A stretch of DNA of 64,000 nt from Planctomycetota bacterium (GCA_016350165.1 CP066225.1:3596001-3660000), one strand, 5' to 3'. Shown: positions 36,201 to 44,402, counted from the first letter of the stretch. Numbers and translations are program-made. The notes: generated from the letters alone by a model not told the origin.

Positions 36201-39200
36201 GGGCCTGAGGGGAAGCCTCGGTTGAGAATTGGTAATTGGACGGTGTCGTTGAATTGCAAGAGGTTATTGTTGTTAAGAATGATGCGAGGGTCGCTACAGA
36301 TTGGGCTGTCAGCGAGTGCGTTGCTGATGATGATCTGGTCTTTGGAAGCGTTGTATTCCCAGAAGCCATCGATGAAGACGAGTACGAGTTGGTCGTCGTC
36401 GAGATGTACTTTGCCAAGGACGCGGTTCTGGTTGAAATATAGGTGAAGAATTGCTTTTTCAACAGATGGTGGGTTGGGTAGTTCGCTAAGGTAGGCTTTG
36501 ATTATGTTTTTAATGTTTGGTTCACTGAGGGTTGTGTACCACTTACCTTGTATGAGGCCGAGGTTGATGTTTTGAGTTGGTTGTTTGCGGTAGATATCAA
36601 GCGAGCCGTTGAGGTTGATACGAGCGTGTTGTTTATCGTTTGAGAGTTGTATTGGGTTACGACGACCTGAGAACGTTGTAGCTATGGTGTTGTAGTCGTC
36701 TGCATCCCATGCTGCCATTTTGAATTTGATCAGATCAGTTTGTGCTTTGTAATCATATAATGTGCCGTATATACCGGTGTTCTTTTGGAACTTATAGTGG
36801 TATGCGAGTGTGTCGCAGTGCTTGATTGCGCTGTATTGCTCTTTTGAGAGGAAATGTTTGATGTGCGAGCGTGGGATAGCGAGGGAGTACCAATCGCCTA
36901 GGATTTCGTTTTTAAGGTTTTGTGTATGTGCTTTAGTTCGGCTAAGAAACTTTAAGTTCGTGTGATTGAAGCTGAGTGTTTGCTTGTCTGTAGAGAGTGA
37001 TGAGATTTTGGATTTTTTATTCAGGGTCGTTTGTAGTTTATTATTTTTGTAGTTCCATGTGCCACGCCATTTGAGTAAGCAGTCAGTTGCATCGCGTTGA
37101 TCGTAAGCGAATACAAAGATTTGATTGTCGACAGTGAGTTGTACGTGGAAAGTGAATGTTGTGCAGCCTTTGTTTTCTAGAATCTCAAGATCATCATCGG
37201 TGAAGATGTGGTTGAATTCTTCGATAGCATAAATTGGAGAGTACCAGTTACCGAGGAATTGATAGTCAGCGTTGGAATGTTTGGATTGGGGCTTGGTTCG
37301 TGTGAATGGCTGGTAATCTACAATGTCACGAAGTTTTATGGTTTTGTTGTTTGCAAAAAGTGAGTATGGGATAGTAGATGGTTTATCTCGATCATAGTAA
37401 GCCTGAACGACATTATTGTTCTTGTCAGATGTTAGGTTGCTATGTGTATTGAAGATTGAAATAATCTCGGATGCGTCGATATCATAAAGAAAAGCTTGGG
37501 ATTGGCCGTTTGCAAATATCATGAAAGAGGCAGCGATGTTCTCCCGACCACGTAAGTAGCTATGTTGTTTTTGAAGCTGCTTGATCGTGTATGTGTCGAG
37601 TTGTGCATACCATTGTCCTACTAAAGAATCAGAGATTCGGTTACGTCTTTGTGAAGTTCTCGATCCTGATTTTTCTTGACCCATACGCGTATCTGAATTT
37701 CTCCCCGTACCCATTCCCCTCATGTCCATATCGGAGGTGTTCTCACTTGAGTCTGCGTATGATGATGAAATTACATATTCGGCAGATTTTAATGATGGGT
37801 TATTTGATTTGTTTTGTTGCTGGAGATGTTCGAGACCGTCTGAGATATTGTCGTAATTGTTGGCGTGGAACCAGCCGTGATTGCCATCATATGTTTTATG
37901 CATGACATTGGCTTTGGCTTTGGTGAGTGTACTGAGTGCTTTGCTTGAGAAGTTGTATGGTACGACCCGGTCAGATTTGCTGTGGTAGATAAAGAAGTTT
38001 TTGTTTTTGGCGAAGCGGAGTTGCTGAGGTCTTGGCTTGAAGACACTCATGGCGACGAATGAGCCTGTGACAGGTGAGTCTTTTTGTAATGCGAGGTCGT
38101 AAGCTGCTGGGCCGCCGGAAGACCATGCGAGTGTAAAGATTTTAGTTTCGTCTATTTTGTGGTTAGACTTGACGTCTTTGATGATGTCGTTGATGAGTGT
38201 TTCGGTTGTGAACTTCATACCACGGAATTTGTGGTATTTGTTTGGCCAAGTGACGTTGTCCGTCTGCATCTTGGACCATTGTGGTGCGATGGGTTGAACG
38301 GCAATAAAGTTGGGGTTGGCTTCAAGGGCTGCGAATTTGTAGAGACGTCTGCAGAAAAAGTGGAAATCTTCGGAGCCGTCGCCGCCTGGGATGATGATGA
38401 GGAGCGGACGTGGTTGTGATTCGGTTTCCTCGGAAGTGGATTGGCTATCCATGAGGATATAAGTTTTCTTTTTGTCTTTGTCGAGGGTGATGCGTGTTGC
38501 GGAAATGTCGGCAACGTCGGTGACGTTAGCGGGTGTGGGAACAGGTACTTCGGTGCGAAGGGATGTTGAGTCATTTTGTGAGGAGGATTGGGCTAACTTG
38601 CGATTAGAGTTTTTGCGTGCAGGGGCTGCTGTGAGCATGGCTGTGGGGATAGTGAGTGAAAGGAGGAGGAGGGTGATGAGAAGGGTTTTGGGTTTGGTGA
38701 GTGTGGTACGTATACGGTTGGTGTCGAGGATTGCGAGGATACGTTTTTCGAAGGTGTTTTTGTTGGCCATTTGAATGCCCCCGCCCCCGCCCCCGGAAGT
38801 TAAGATTGAGAGGGCGGAGGGTGTTGTTGAATTGGTAGCAATATCGAGAATTAATTGTGCGTAGTCAGATGGTTTGATGGTTTCTGTTGGGTTGGATGTT
38901 TGGGTGAGGACGAGGTCGTCACATGCGCGTTCACGCTCGATGTTCATACGGTGTGCGGCGAACCAGACGAGTGGGTTGAAGTAGTAAAGGCAGCATGCGA
39001 AGTAGGCGAGAAGTTGTGTTAGGCAGTCATAGCGTTTGATGTGTGCGAGTTCGTGAAGAAGGACAGAACGTGTGCGTGAGGTTGGCCATTGGTTTGCGGA
39101 TGATGGGAGGAGGATGTTGGCGGAACGTGAGGGGAGGTAGCCAAAGGTCATGGGCATGGTGGCTTTGGCGGATTGATAGAGGTTGATTTCTGGTGTGATG

Positions 39201-39772
39201 CTGAGAGAGGAGCATTGCTGATCAAGTAGATTGAGTAGGTTTTCATCGGTGGTGAGATTGGCGTGTTTTTTAATGTGGCGCAAACGAAGGAAAGCGAGAG
39301 GGATGAAGGTGATCAGGAGTATGGGTGGCGCGAAAATGAGGTACGTGTAGTCGAATGATGGTTTGGTTGTTGATGGGGAAAATAGTGGTGTTTGATTGAG
39401 TGTTTGTTCAGGTTGTGGTGTTGGAGTATTGGATGAGGGGGAGAGGATTGGATTAGATGTTGGTGTCGGTAATTCGAAAGATGAGGAGGTGTTGGTTGTC
39501 GTTACAGATAGTGGGGGTGAGGTTGTTGTGGTCGGAGGTTGGGTTGTGATGTGAGTCGGGATGATTGTGTTTGTGGGTAAGAGGGGAAGTGAAGGGAGGA
39601 ATGATGAGGCGAAAGGGAGGATGAGTAGGGCGATGGTCGTGAGGAACCATGCGAAGTGGCGAGCCGCGGCTGGGGACTTGCGCATTAATAGGGGGATGAG
39701 GGTGGATGCGATGGCGGTGATGATGAGGGATTTGAATGCAATATCGATGATGAATGCGATTAAGGGTGTCAT
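33251..39772 (-). CDS. Giant BlaR1-like protein: M56 protease + esterase-like domain + nine W-Y repeats + SLBB domain
   Basis: 2173 residues in one uninterrupted frame, against about 600 for ordinary BlaR1. Residues 1-385: M56 membrane metalloprotease with helices near 3-30, 40-60, 143-163 and 362-382, zinc motif HELAH at 240-244 and a further acidic ligand near 281 (ERACDD). 405-645: alpha/beta-hydrolase-like domain with AWSSGG (Ser551), Asp601 in SKSDRVVPY and His632 in GNHGWF. 711-1910: nine units starting G-x-W-Y/H at W721, 843, 961, 1078, 1325, 1453, 1569, 1689 and 1810. 1218-1316: SLBB-like, IYIMGDIVRPGAYV to LQPNDLVNIG. 1915-2173: helical tail. GGGAG lies 7 nt before ATG 39772. It follows blaI by 92 nt. 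Confidence 0.9.
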   Translation of the reverse strand: MTPLIAFIIDIAFKSLIITAIASTLIPLLMRKSPAAARHFAWFLTTIALLILPFASSFLPSLPLLPTNTIIPTHITTQPPTTTTSPPLSVTTTNTSSSFELPTPTSNPILSPSSNTPTPQPEQTLNQTPLFSPSTTKPSFDYTYLIFAPPILLITFIPLAFLRLRHIKKHANLTTDENLLNLLDQQCSSLSITPEINLYQSAKATMPMTFGYLPSRSANILLPSSANQWPTSRTRSVLLHELAHIKRYDCLTQLLAYFACCLYYFNPLVWFAAHRMNIERERACDDLVLTQTSNPTETIKPSDYAQLILDIATNSTTPSALSILTSGGGGGGIQMANKNTFEKRILAILDTNRIRTTLTKPKTLLITLLLLSLTIPTAMLTAAPARKNSNRKLAQSSSQNDSTSLRTEVPVPTPANVTDVADISATRITLDKDKKKTYILMDSQSTSEETESQPRPLLIIIPGGDGSEDFHFFCRRLYKFAALEANPNFIAVQPIAPQWSKMQTDNVTWPNKYHKFRGMKFTTETLINDIIKDVKSNHKIDETKIFTLAWSSGGPAAYDLALQKDSPVTGSFVAMSVFKPRPQQLRFAKNKNFFIYHSKSDRVVPYNFSSKALSTLTKAKANVMHKTYDGNHGWFHANNYDNISDGLEHLQQQNKSNNPSLKSAEYVISSSYADSSENTSDMDMRGMGTGRNSDTRMGQEKSGSRTSQRRNRISDSLVGQWYAQLDTYTIKQLQKQHSYLRGRENIAASFMIFANGQSQAFLYDIDASEIISIFNTHSNLTSDKNNNVVQAYYDRDKPSTIPYSLFANNKTIKLRDIVDYQPFTRTKPQSKHSNADYQFLGNWYSPIYAIEEFNHIFTDDDLEILENKGCTTFTFHVQLTVDNQIFVFAYDQRDATDCLLKWRGTWNYKNNKLQTTLNKKSKISSLSTDKQTLSFNHTNLKFLSRTKAHTQNLKNEILGDWYSLAIPRSHIKHFLSKEQYSAIKHCDTLAYHYKFQKNTGIYGTLYDYKAQTDLIKFKMAAWDADDYNTIATTFSGRRNPIQLSNDKQHARINLNGSLDIYRKQPTQNINLGLIQGKWYTTLSEPNIKNIIKAYLSELPNPPSVEKAILHLYFNQNRVLGKVHLDDDQLVLVFIDGFWEYNASKDQIIISNALADSPICSDPRIILNNNNLLQFNDTVQLPILNRGFPSGPYEYNTNATTITTDHINQKKYTSSSEETDKAYIYIMGDIVRPGAYVAADDLLLRELIASAGGIPTLKSSKDQTLEELYKEYVAYLTRNDGQGNIKTITNYNFYDLLVKRIGIKLQPNDLVNIGSADKNPPIYGNWYSQITDRITFSNIHLYGVDSISNYSKPKHVIAQVTINENNTIAGNLIVNNNQYTIPFIDGTWKYASDGSIVIKNKFGKNLICKNPQITSFTRESIKFDDTTNLPALTRNKPDSKTTAKKDQSPILGHWHSQIYTQKQFSKLNNFTFDNELLSVPDPFMLRFTFDNDKNANLHFHDPQGKHKDVLYQYGTWETVSPNVYKITTPDNVEGIIRIINGTLFLDNSAEFQFNREKPQLTSIQPYLGDWYALQLPEQLSTNLKIKNSFLLNKDFFGLHCKLNPDNTGALYYCNSFEKQDIWLASQFTWQDDDGSYITITDTSGDEIGSIQKPYNSLILYTHGVQLYRFEHPSNDIIRQAHKSEDMIGHWYALELPLQYKNTIFSLAPELSNINKLGLHTIINKDRTAKCYFYNAETKQDIQLFDSYTWDRYNLNTFKITSAQGSQYVSYNPGVLFMSEHGLTFKRLEDQPPTLPTLQSSNYDNSHFIGNWYTEAQREPQQTPPNAGYLNVQINPDNTWLIQAIFTNPTPSDIVSTETVWSGTWTAGSKDLLILHDSKSKDAKPIVFQYANAITNKVSLKLNDITLYKDKPTTYTASSTSTPKQLSQDQLNKNYETIYNTLNAIAQLTDSVDQADTCNQITIQTYQKHIDMITQLSQNTPAQTLIESYTTNITPILTSLHEQLKDDTIEQGNPTPELNLLLSLTSSTSNEKLIQNLRVLANQSKFPSTFTPTPNAKPDLKLAYSQINAINGAARALSNQFYDYDSKIIDYTTVLPHLERFQKQFNQWLNNIPYSNDPTQGISLTYAQEPYLSLIQCHQHLSKDERYSASSLYHQTFLVTLESLCDKVSDMHNSQ
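34040..37620 (-). repeat. Protein-level repeat array, nine ~120-residue W-Y units interrupted by an SLBB domain
   Basis: Each unit starts L/I-G-x-W-Y, carries a central G-T-W or F/Y-T-W strand, and ends in a hydrophobic strand plus Arg/Lys (LSRTK, YRKQP, LNRGF, LTRNK, FNREKP, YRFEH, FKRLED, YKDKP). Spacing between the leading Trp is 122, 118, 117, 247, 128, 116, 120 and 121 residues; the long gap holds the SLBB domain. DNA identity between units is low, so the duplication is old. Confidence 0.8.
38778..38797. repeat. GGGGGC hexanucleotide repeat (three units) in the BlaR1-like gene
   Basis: On the coding strand three GGGGGC units encode six consecutive Gly (residues 327-332) just after the M56 catalytic core. 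Being a hexamer it would change length in frame. Three G5 runs could also fold as a partial quadruplex. Confidence 0.7.
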
Positions 39773-39814
39773 GTTGTCACTCCCGGTTGATCTTGAATGA
39801 TCGGAAAGATGCGT

Positions 39815-39829
39815 CTAACAGAAGGTTAG
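39815..39829. repeat. Intercistronic mini-hairpin, copy 1
   Basis: CTAACAGAAGGTTAG: a 5-bp stem between blaI and the BlaR1-like gene. A near-identical copy lies between the two efflux genes at 44385-44399. Confidence 0.5.
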
Positions 39830-39864
39830 GTTGTGGTGTAATGGGCTATTGATTGTGGTTGGTG

Positions 39865-40266
39865 TCAGTTGCCTTTTTTACGGGCTTTATTGATGAGTTT
39901 GTTGAGTTGTTTGAGTTCGCTGTCGGAGAGTTTATTTGTGTTGTCGGTGAGGTGTGCGGTGAGTGCTTGTTCAAGTGAGCCTGAGTAGAAGGTCGAGAGA
40001 ACGTTGCGGAGAGCAGAGAGTCCTGCGGAGGACTTTGAGTTTTTGGGTGTGTAGAGAAATTCACGTCCCTTTTTTGTGCGAGAGATGTGTCCTTTCTCTT
40101 CGAGGATTTTGAGGAATGTGCGAACGGCGGTGTGTGAGGGGGGATCTGGAAGACGTGATTGGATGTCATTAACGGTTGCGGATTCGAGTGAGTAGAGAAT
40201 GTCCATGATTTGGCGTTCGCGGCGTGAGAAGCCGGGGGTGTTTTGTGATGATTTGGCGGGGGGCAT
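39865..40266 (-). CDS. blaI: BlaI/MecI-family transcriptional repressor
   Basis: 133 residues. A winged-helix DNA-binding half: SRRERQIMDILYSLESATVNDIQSRLPD, then HTAVRTFLKILEEKGHISRTKKGREFLYTP, closely matching BlaI/MecI. The C-terminal helices (about 85-133) form the dimer part. Members repress their own operon and are removed when a BlaR1-type partner senses its signal. The partner here is the giant M56 protein directly downstream. GGAG lies 6 nt before ATG 40266. The Lys-rich N terminus extends about 12 residues beyond the common start. Two palindromes sit upstream. Confidence 0.93.
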   Translation of the reverse strand: MPPAKSSQNTPGFSRRERQIMDILYSLESATVNDIQSRLPDPPSHTAVRTFLKILEEKGHISRTKKGREFLYTPKNSKSSAGLSALRNVLSTFYSGSLEQALTAHLTDNTNKLSDSELKQLNKLINKARKKGN

Positions 40267-40312
40267 GTTTTGCTCCGAATGCTGGGGTTTTGGATTGCAA
40301 AATAATGAACCA

Positions 40313-40324
40313 CTAAAAAATTAG
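40313..40324. promoter_or_regulatory. Putative BlaI operator, proximal copy
   Basis: CTAAAAAATTAG, a perfect CTAA-N4-TTAG dyad centred 52 bp upstream of the blaI start. Both copies share the longer ACTAAAAAATTAGCG. Confidence 0.7.
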
Positions 40325-40355
40325 CGGATGCGAGGGATGGTGTCAAGTGTTAAAA

Positions 40356-40367
40356 CTAAAAAATTAG
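40356..40367. promoter_or_regulatory. Putative BlaI operator, distal copy
   Basis: A second CTAAAAAATTAG, 43 bp (about four helical turns) from the first, placing two dimers on the same face of the DNA. The blaI promoter probably lies around or between the two. Confidence 0.7.
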
Positions 40368-40417
40368 CGAGTTCGAGAAAATGAGGAAATAATGAATGGT
40401 GTATGTGAGTAGATGAA

Positions 40418-40438
40418 TTGTTTCACTTTAGCGTATCG
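40418..40438. repeat. Solo copy of the 30.5-kb repeat core
   Basis: TTGTTTCACTTTAGCGTA then TCG, 30 nt downstream of a minus-strand stop codon, as the last copy of the tandem array is. Confidence 0.6.
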
Positions 40439-40468
40439 TCTACTGATATAGAGGGTGAGTTTATTATG

Positions 40469-40819
40469 TTATTCAATGGAATTGTTGATTGGTGGTTTAC
40501 TGTGGGTGTGTTTTGGGGTGTGCTTAGGTGGAAAGATTAGATAGAGGAGCGTGTAGAAAATTGGGTGAAGGATAGCTATGTTGAGGAGAAAGTAGAAGAT
40601 GTGGAGTTCGCAGATCCAGGCATAGCCGTGGCCGATGTAGAAGAATGTGAATGGGAAACCGAAGTGAAAAACGGCGTCCTGAACACCCCAAGTGGTGAGC
40701 CAAAGGCATGAGGCTGCGTTGAGGAGTAGGACTGTAATGAATGCAATGATGGTGTTGCGGGGTGATATTTGAGTGTTGAATTTCATGGTTTCGCTAAGCA
40801 TTGGTTCGCGTTGTATCAC
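40469..40819 (-). CDS. Small membrane protein, function unknown
   Basis: Up to 116 residues with three hydrophobic segments (NTIIAFITVLLLNAASCLWL, FGFPFTFFYIGHGYAWI, IFYFLLNIAILHPIFYTLLYLIF) and a His/Pro/Lys-rich C-terminal tail. The longest frame starts at GTG 40819; ATGs at 40801 and 40786 are alternatives, none with a ribosome site. Its neighbour upstream has a similar size and layout, so the two may be distant paralogs. No family named. Confidence 0.65.
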   Translation of the reverse strand: MIQREPMLSETMKFNTQISPRNTIIAFITVLLLNAASCLWLTTWGVQDAVFHFGFPFTFFYIGHGYAWICELHIFYFLLNIAILHPIFYTLLYLIFPPKHTPKHTHSKPPINNSIE

Positions 40820-40870
40820 AGTAGCGTGCTGTTGATTGATTGCTGGTAGTTTTAGATTTTGAAAGTCTAA

Positions 40871-41227
40871 TCATGAATTAGTTGTTTTGAGGGGTTGTGA
40901 TTTTGAGTTTTTGAATTTGTGGTATATGAAACTGATGAATTTGCCTAAGAGATAGTATTGGATGCCGCCGCAGATTAGAAAGGTGGTTGCGGGGAATGTG
41001 ATGAATTTGATTATTGTGCTGGTGTTTGAGGTGGTGATGAGGTTTGCATCGAGTAGCATGAAAATGAATGAAGAGGGGAGGTCGATGATAAGGATTATGT
41101 TCCAAAGCAAGAAGATTTCGTTGGGTGCTTGGGGAGATGGGTCGTAGTTTTTGAAAATGATGGCTGCGAATGTCAGGACGATGATGGTATGAATGATGAG
41201 TAGTCGGAGGGATAGTTTGATGTCCAT
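40871..41227 (-). CDS. Small membrane protein, function unknown
   Basis: 118 residues with three to four hydrophobic segments (LRLLIIHTIIVLTFAAIIF, LWNIILIIDLPSSFIFMLL, IIKFITFPATTFLICGGIQYYLLG) and a basic C-terminal tail KFKNSKSQPLK. It lies 51 nt from the next small membrane gene on the same strand, so a two-gene unit is likely. No function readable. Confidence 0.65.
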   Translation of the reverse strand: MDIKLSLRLLIIHTIIVLTFAAIIFKNYDPSPQAPNEIFLLWNIILIIDLPSSFIFMLLDANLITTSNTSTIIKFITFPATTFLICGGIQYYLLGKFISFIYHKFKNSKSQPLKTTNS

Positions 41228-41294
41228 AGTTTATGTCCAGAGGTTGAGCAATTGGTTTGATTGTAATTGATGTATCAGAATGGGGGAAGTGGGT

Positions 41295-44200
41295 TTAATC
41301 TGAGGAAGGATGAATGCGGAAGAAGATTGCGTAGAGGAGAGGAACGACGATTAGGGTGAGGACGGTGGCGAAGGCGAGGCCGGCCATGATGGTGACGGAC
41401 ATTGCGGCGAAGAATGCGTCGGCGAGAAGTGGAATCATGCCGAGGATTGTGGTGATGGCTGCGAGAGAGACAGGGCGAACGCGGCTAACGGATGAATGAA
41501 GGATGGCGAGGTAGGGTTGCTTGCCTTCGGATATTTCGAGATTGATTTGGTCGATGAGTACTATTGCGTTTTTAATGAGCATGCCTGAGAGGGCAAGGAA
41601 GCCGAGGAGGGCCATGAAATTGAAGGGTTGTTGCGTTGAGACGAGGCCGATGGCGACGCCGATGATTGCGAGTGGGACGGTGAGGAAAATGATGATGGGT
41701 GTGCGGATTGCGTTGAAGATACAGATGATGGTGAGGAACATTGCGACGATGACCATGGGGATAGAAGCGAAGAGTTTTTCTTGTGCTTCGGATGAATCTT
41801 CGTATTCGCCGCCCCATTCGAGTGTGTATCCGGGTGGGAGTTTTATGTCTTCGATCTGTGGTTTGAGTTGGTTGAAGAGGACGGAGGCATTGCCGACGGC
41901 TGCATCACATTTAGCGGTGATTGTTAAACGTCGATCGCGACGACGAATGATCGAATCTTCCCATTCGGTCTCAAAGCTTGTTACAAGTTGTTGAAGCGGG
42001 ATGGTTGTGCCTGCAGCGGCTGAATAGACTTGTGTGTTTGCGAGCTGTTGTGCATCGGACCCTTCTTCGGTTGGTCGACGTGAGATGATGGGTAGGAGTT
42101 TGTTGCTTTCGCGATATGTGCCGACGTTGAGGCCGCCGAATTGTGTCTGGATTGCTTGTGAAATTTCTTGTTGGGTTAAGCCTGCGGCGATGGTGCGTTG
42201 TTCTGAGATGATGGGTCGAATGGTTTTGACTGGTGCTCGCCAATCATCGAGTATATTTGTTGCGTTTTGGTTCTTGTAGAAGATCAATTGCGCTTCATCG
42301 GAGAGTTGTCGTAATACGATTGGGTCTGGGCCTGAAAAACGAGCTTGTATTTTGGCAGAACCGCCGGGGCCAAGAACGAATCGATTGGTGATAATGATTG
42401 CATCGGGGTAGTTGTCTTCGATGTATTTTTTAACGATGGGCATCGTTGGTGTGATATCGTCGTATGTTTTGACATCAACGAGGAGTTGGCCGTAGGAAGT
42501 GTTTGGGTCTTCGGGAGCGTAAGTGAGGAGGAAACGAAGGCCGCCTTGTCCGAGGAATGTTGTTGTGCCGGTGACATTAGGAAGAGTTTTGATGTGCGAG
42601 GCGATTTGTTTGAGGTCGCGTTCAGTGGTGTCGATGTGTGTACCCTGTGGTAGCCAATAGTCGACGATGAATTGCGAACGCGTGGAATCGGGGAAGAATG
42701 ATTGTGGGATGAATTGCATTCCCCAGACGGAAAGTGTGAGTGTACCGACGAGGATGAGACATGCGGTGGCGCGATTGTGGAGTACAAAATTGAGAAAACG
42801 TTTGTAAGTGTTGAGGATGATGTTGTCGTACGGGTCTTTGCCTTCGGGCATGGGTTTGATTTGGAGAAAGTAGTAGCAGACGAGCGGTGTTGTGGTGATT
42901 GCGAAGATCCATGAGAGGAGGAGTGAAAAGAGGATGACCCAGAAGAGTGATCCTGCGAATTCGCCAGTGGAGTCGTTGGAGAGGCCGATGCCTGCGAAGG
43001 CGAGGATGGCGACGATGGTCGCGCCGAGGAGTGGGAATGAGGTTTGGCCTACGACTTGTTTTAAAGCGTCGAGACGTGATGAGCCTTTTTGTTGATTGAT
43101 GATGCAGCCTTCGACAATGACGATTGCGTTATCGACGAGCATACCCAATGCGATGATTAGAGCGCCGAGTGATATGCGTTGAAGTGCAATGTCGTACCAG
43201 CGCATGAGAAGGAACGTGCCGAGGACGATGAGGACGAGGATGAAGCCGATGATTAGACCGGAGCGTAAACCCATTGCAAGTAGGAGAACGCCTACGACGA
43301 TGGCGACTGCTTCAACGAGGTTGATGATGAAGCTGTTGACAGCTTCGCGAACGGATTCAGCTTGTATGGAGATGGCACCGATTTCCATGCCGAGGGGGCG
43401 GAAGGGTTCGAGTTCGGCGAGTCGTTGTTTGACTGCATCGCCCATGACGACGACGTTGCCGCCGGAGACGGTGGAGATGCCGAGTCCGATGGCGCGTTGG
43501 CCGTTGAAGAAGAGTTTGTTTGAGGGAGGTTCTTCGTAGCCGCGCATGATGTCGGCGACGTCACGAAGTCGGATGATTGCGGTAGTTTTGTTTGCTTCGT
43601 TTGAGGATGAGGAAGATTGGCCTTCGTTAATGAAAAGGTTGCCGATGGCTTCGACGGTTTGGAAGCCGCCGGTTGGGTGGATGCGGATATATTCAGAGCC
43701 TACTTCGACTTTGCCTGCGGGTTCGAGGAGATTTTGTTTTTCGAGGAGGTTGTAGATGGAGGATAGTGGAATGCCGAGTTGTGTGAGTTTTGCGTTTGAA
43801 ATTTCGATGTAGACGACTTCTTGCTGAACGCCGTAGAGAGAGACTTTTGCAACGTCCTGAACGAGGAGCAGTTCGCGACGCAGGAAGTCAACGTATTCTT
43901 TGAGCTCGGCGTATGTATAGTCGGGTCCAGTAATGGCGTAATAGATGCCATAGACATCGCCGAAGTCGTCGTAAACAAGTGTGGTTACGTTGGGTGGGAG
44001 GTTGCCTCGCGCGTCACCGACTTTGCGGCGGAGTTCATCCCAGACTTGTGGAAGTGTATCTTTGTCGTACGTGTCTTTGATTTCGACGTTGATTTGAGCG
44101 AAGCCAAATTCGGAGCGTGAGCGTATGTGTTTGATTTGACCTAACTGTTGAATAGCTGTTTCGAGCGGGTCAGTGACTTCTTCTTGAACTTCGCGTGGTG

Positions 44201-44363
44201 AAGCGCCTGGGTATTGTGCATATACAACAGCTTCTTTGATGGTGAATTCTGGGTCTTCGAGACGGCTGAGGTTTTGGTATGCAAGGACACCTGCGATTGC
44301 GATGACGATGGTGATGGCAATCGTTATGACTTTATATTTGATGGAAGCTTCAGCGATGTTCAT
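41295..44363 (-). CDS. RND-family efflux transporter permease
   Basis: 1022 residues, the usual RND length. Two homologous halves each have a membrane helix, a large periplasmic loop and a helix bundle. Recognisable pieces are LEDPEFTIKEAVVYAQYPGASPREVQEEVTDPLE (N-terminal porter start), FPDSTRSQFIVDYWLPQGT in the second half and LPPGYTLEWGGEYEDSSEAQ. Helix 4 carries GMLVDNAIVIVEG: Asp411 of the proton relay is kept, while the second Asp of AcrB is Asn412, as in many VDNAIV-type relatives. It pumps substrates by proton exchange together with the adaptor encoded just upstream. No outer-membrane channel gene is in the window. No clear ribosome site. Confidence 0.95.
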   Translation of the reverse strand: MNIAEASIKYKVITIAITIVIAIAGVLAYQNLSRLEDPEFTIKEAVVYAQYPGASPREVQEEVTDPLETAIQQLGQIKHIRSRSEFGFAQINVEIKDTYDKDTLPQVWDELRRKVGDARGNLPPNVTTLVYDDFGDVYGIYYAITGPDYTYAELKEYVDFLRRELLLVQDVAKVSLYGVQQEVVYIEISNAKLTQLGIPLSSIYNLLEKQNLLEPAGKVEVGSEYIRIHPTGGFQTVEAIGNLFINEGQSSSSSNEANKTTAIIRLRDVADIMRGYEEPPSNKLFFNGQRAIGLGISTVSGGNVVVMGDAVKQRLAELEPFRPLGMEIGAISIQAESVREAVNSFIINLVEAVAIVVGVLLLAMGLRSGLIIGFILVLIVLGTFLLMRWYDIALQRISLGALIIALGMLVDNAIVIVEGCIINQQKGSSRLDALKQVVGQTSFPLLGATIVAILAFAGIGLSNDSTGEFAGSLFWVILFSLLLSWIFAITTTPLVCYYFLQIKPMPEGKDPYDNIILNTYKRFLNFVLHNRATACLILVGTLTLSVWGMQFIPQSFFPDSTRSQFIVDYWLPQGTHIDTTERDLKQIASHIKTLPNVTGTTTFLGQGGLRFLLTYAPEDPNTSYGQLLVDVKTYDDITPTMPIVKKYIEDNYPDAIIITNRFVLGPGGSAKIQARFSGPDPIVLRQLSDEAQLIFYKNQNATNILDDWRAPVKTIRPIISEQRTIAAGLTQQEISQAIQTQFGGLNVGTYRESNKLLPIISRRPTEEGSDAQQLANTQVYSAAAGTTIPLQQLVTSFETEWEDSIIRRRDRRLTITAKCDAAVGNASVLFNQLKPQIEDIKLPPGYTLEWGGEYEDSSEAQEKLFASIPMVIVAMFLTIICIFNAIRTPIIIFLTVPLAIIGVAIGLVSTQQPFNFMALLGFLALSGMLIKNAIVLIDQINLEISEGKQPYLAILHSSVSRVRPVSLAAITTILGMIPLLADAFFAAMSVTIMAGLAFATVLTLIVVPLLYAIFFRIHPSSD

Positions 44364-44384
44364 GTTTATTGGTGAAGAATATGT

Positions 44385-44399
44385 CTAATAGAAGGTTAG
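44385..44399. repeat. Intercistronic mini-hairpin, copy 2
   Basis: CTAATAGAAGGTTAG between the adaptor and permease genes. It differs from copy 1 (39815) at one base of the 15, and that base pair becomes a wobble, so the stem survives. Confidence 0.5.
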
Positions 44400-44402
44400 A
44401 AG

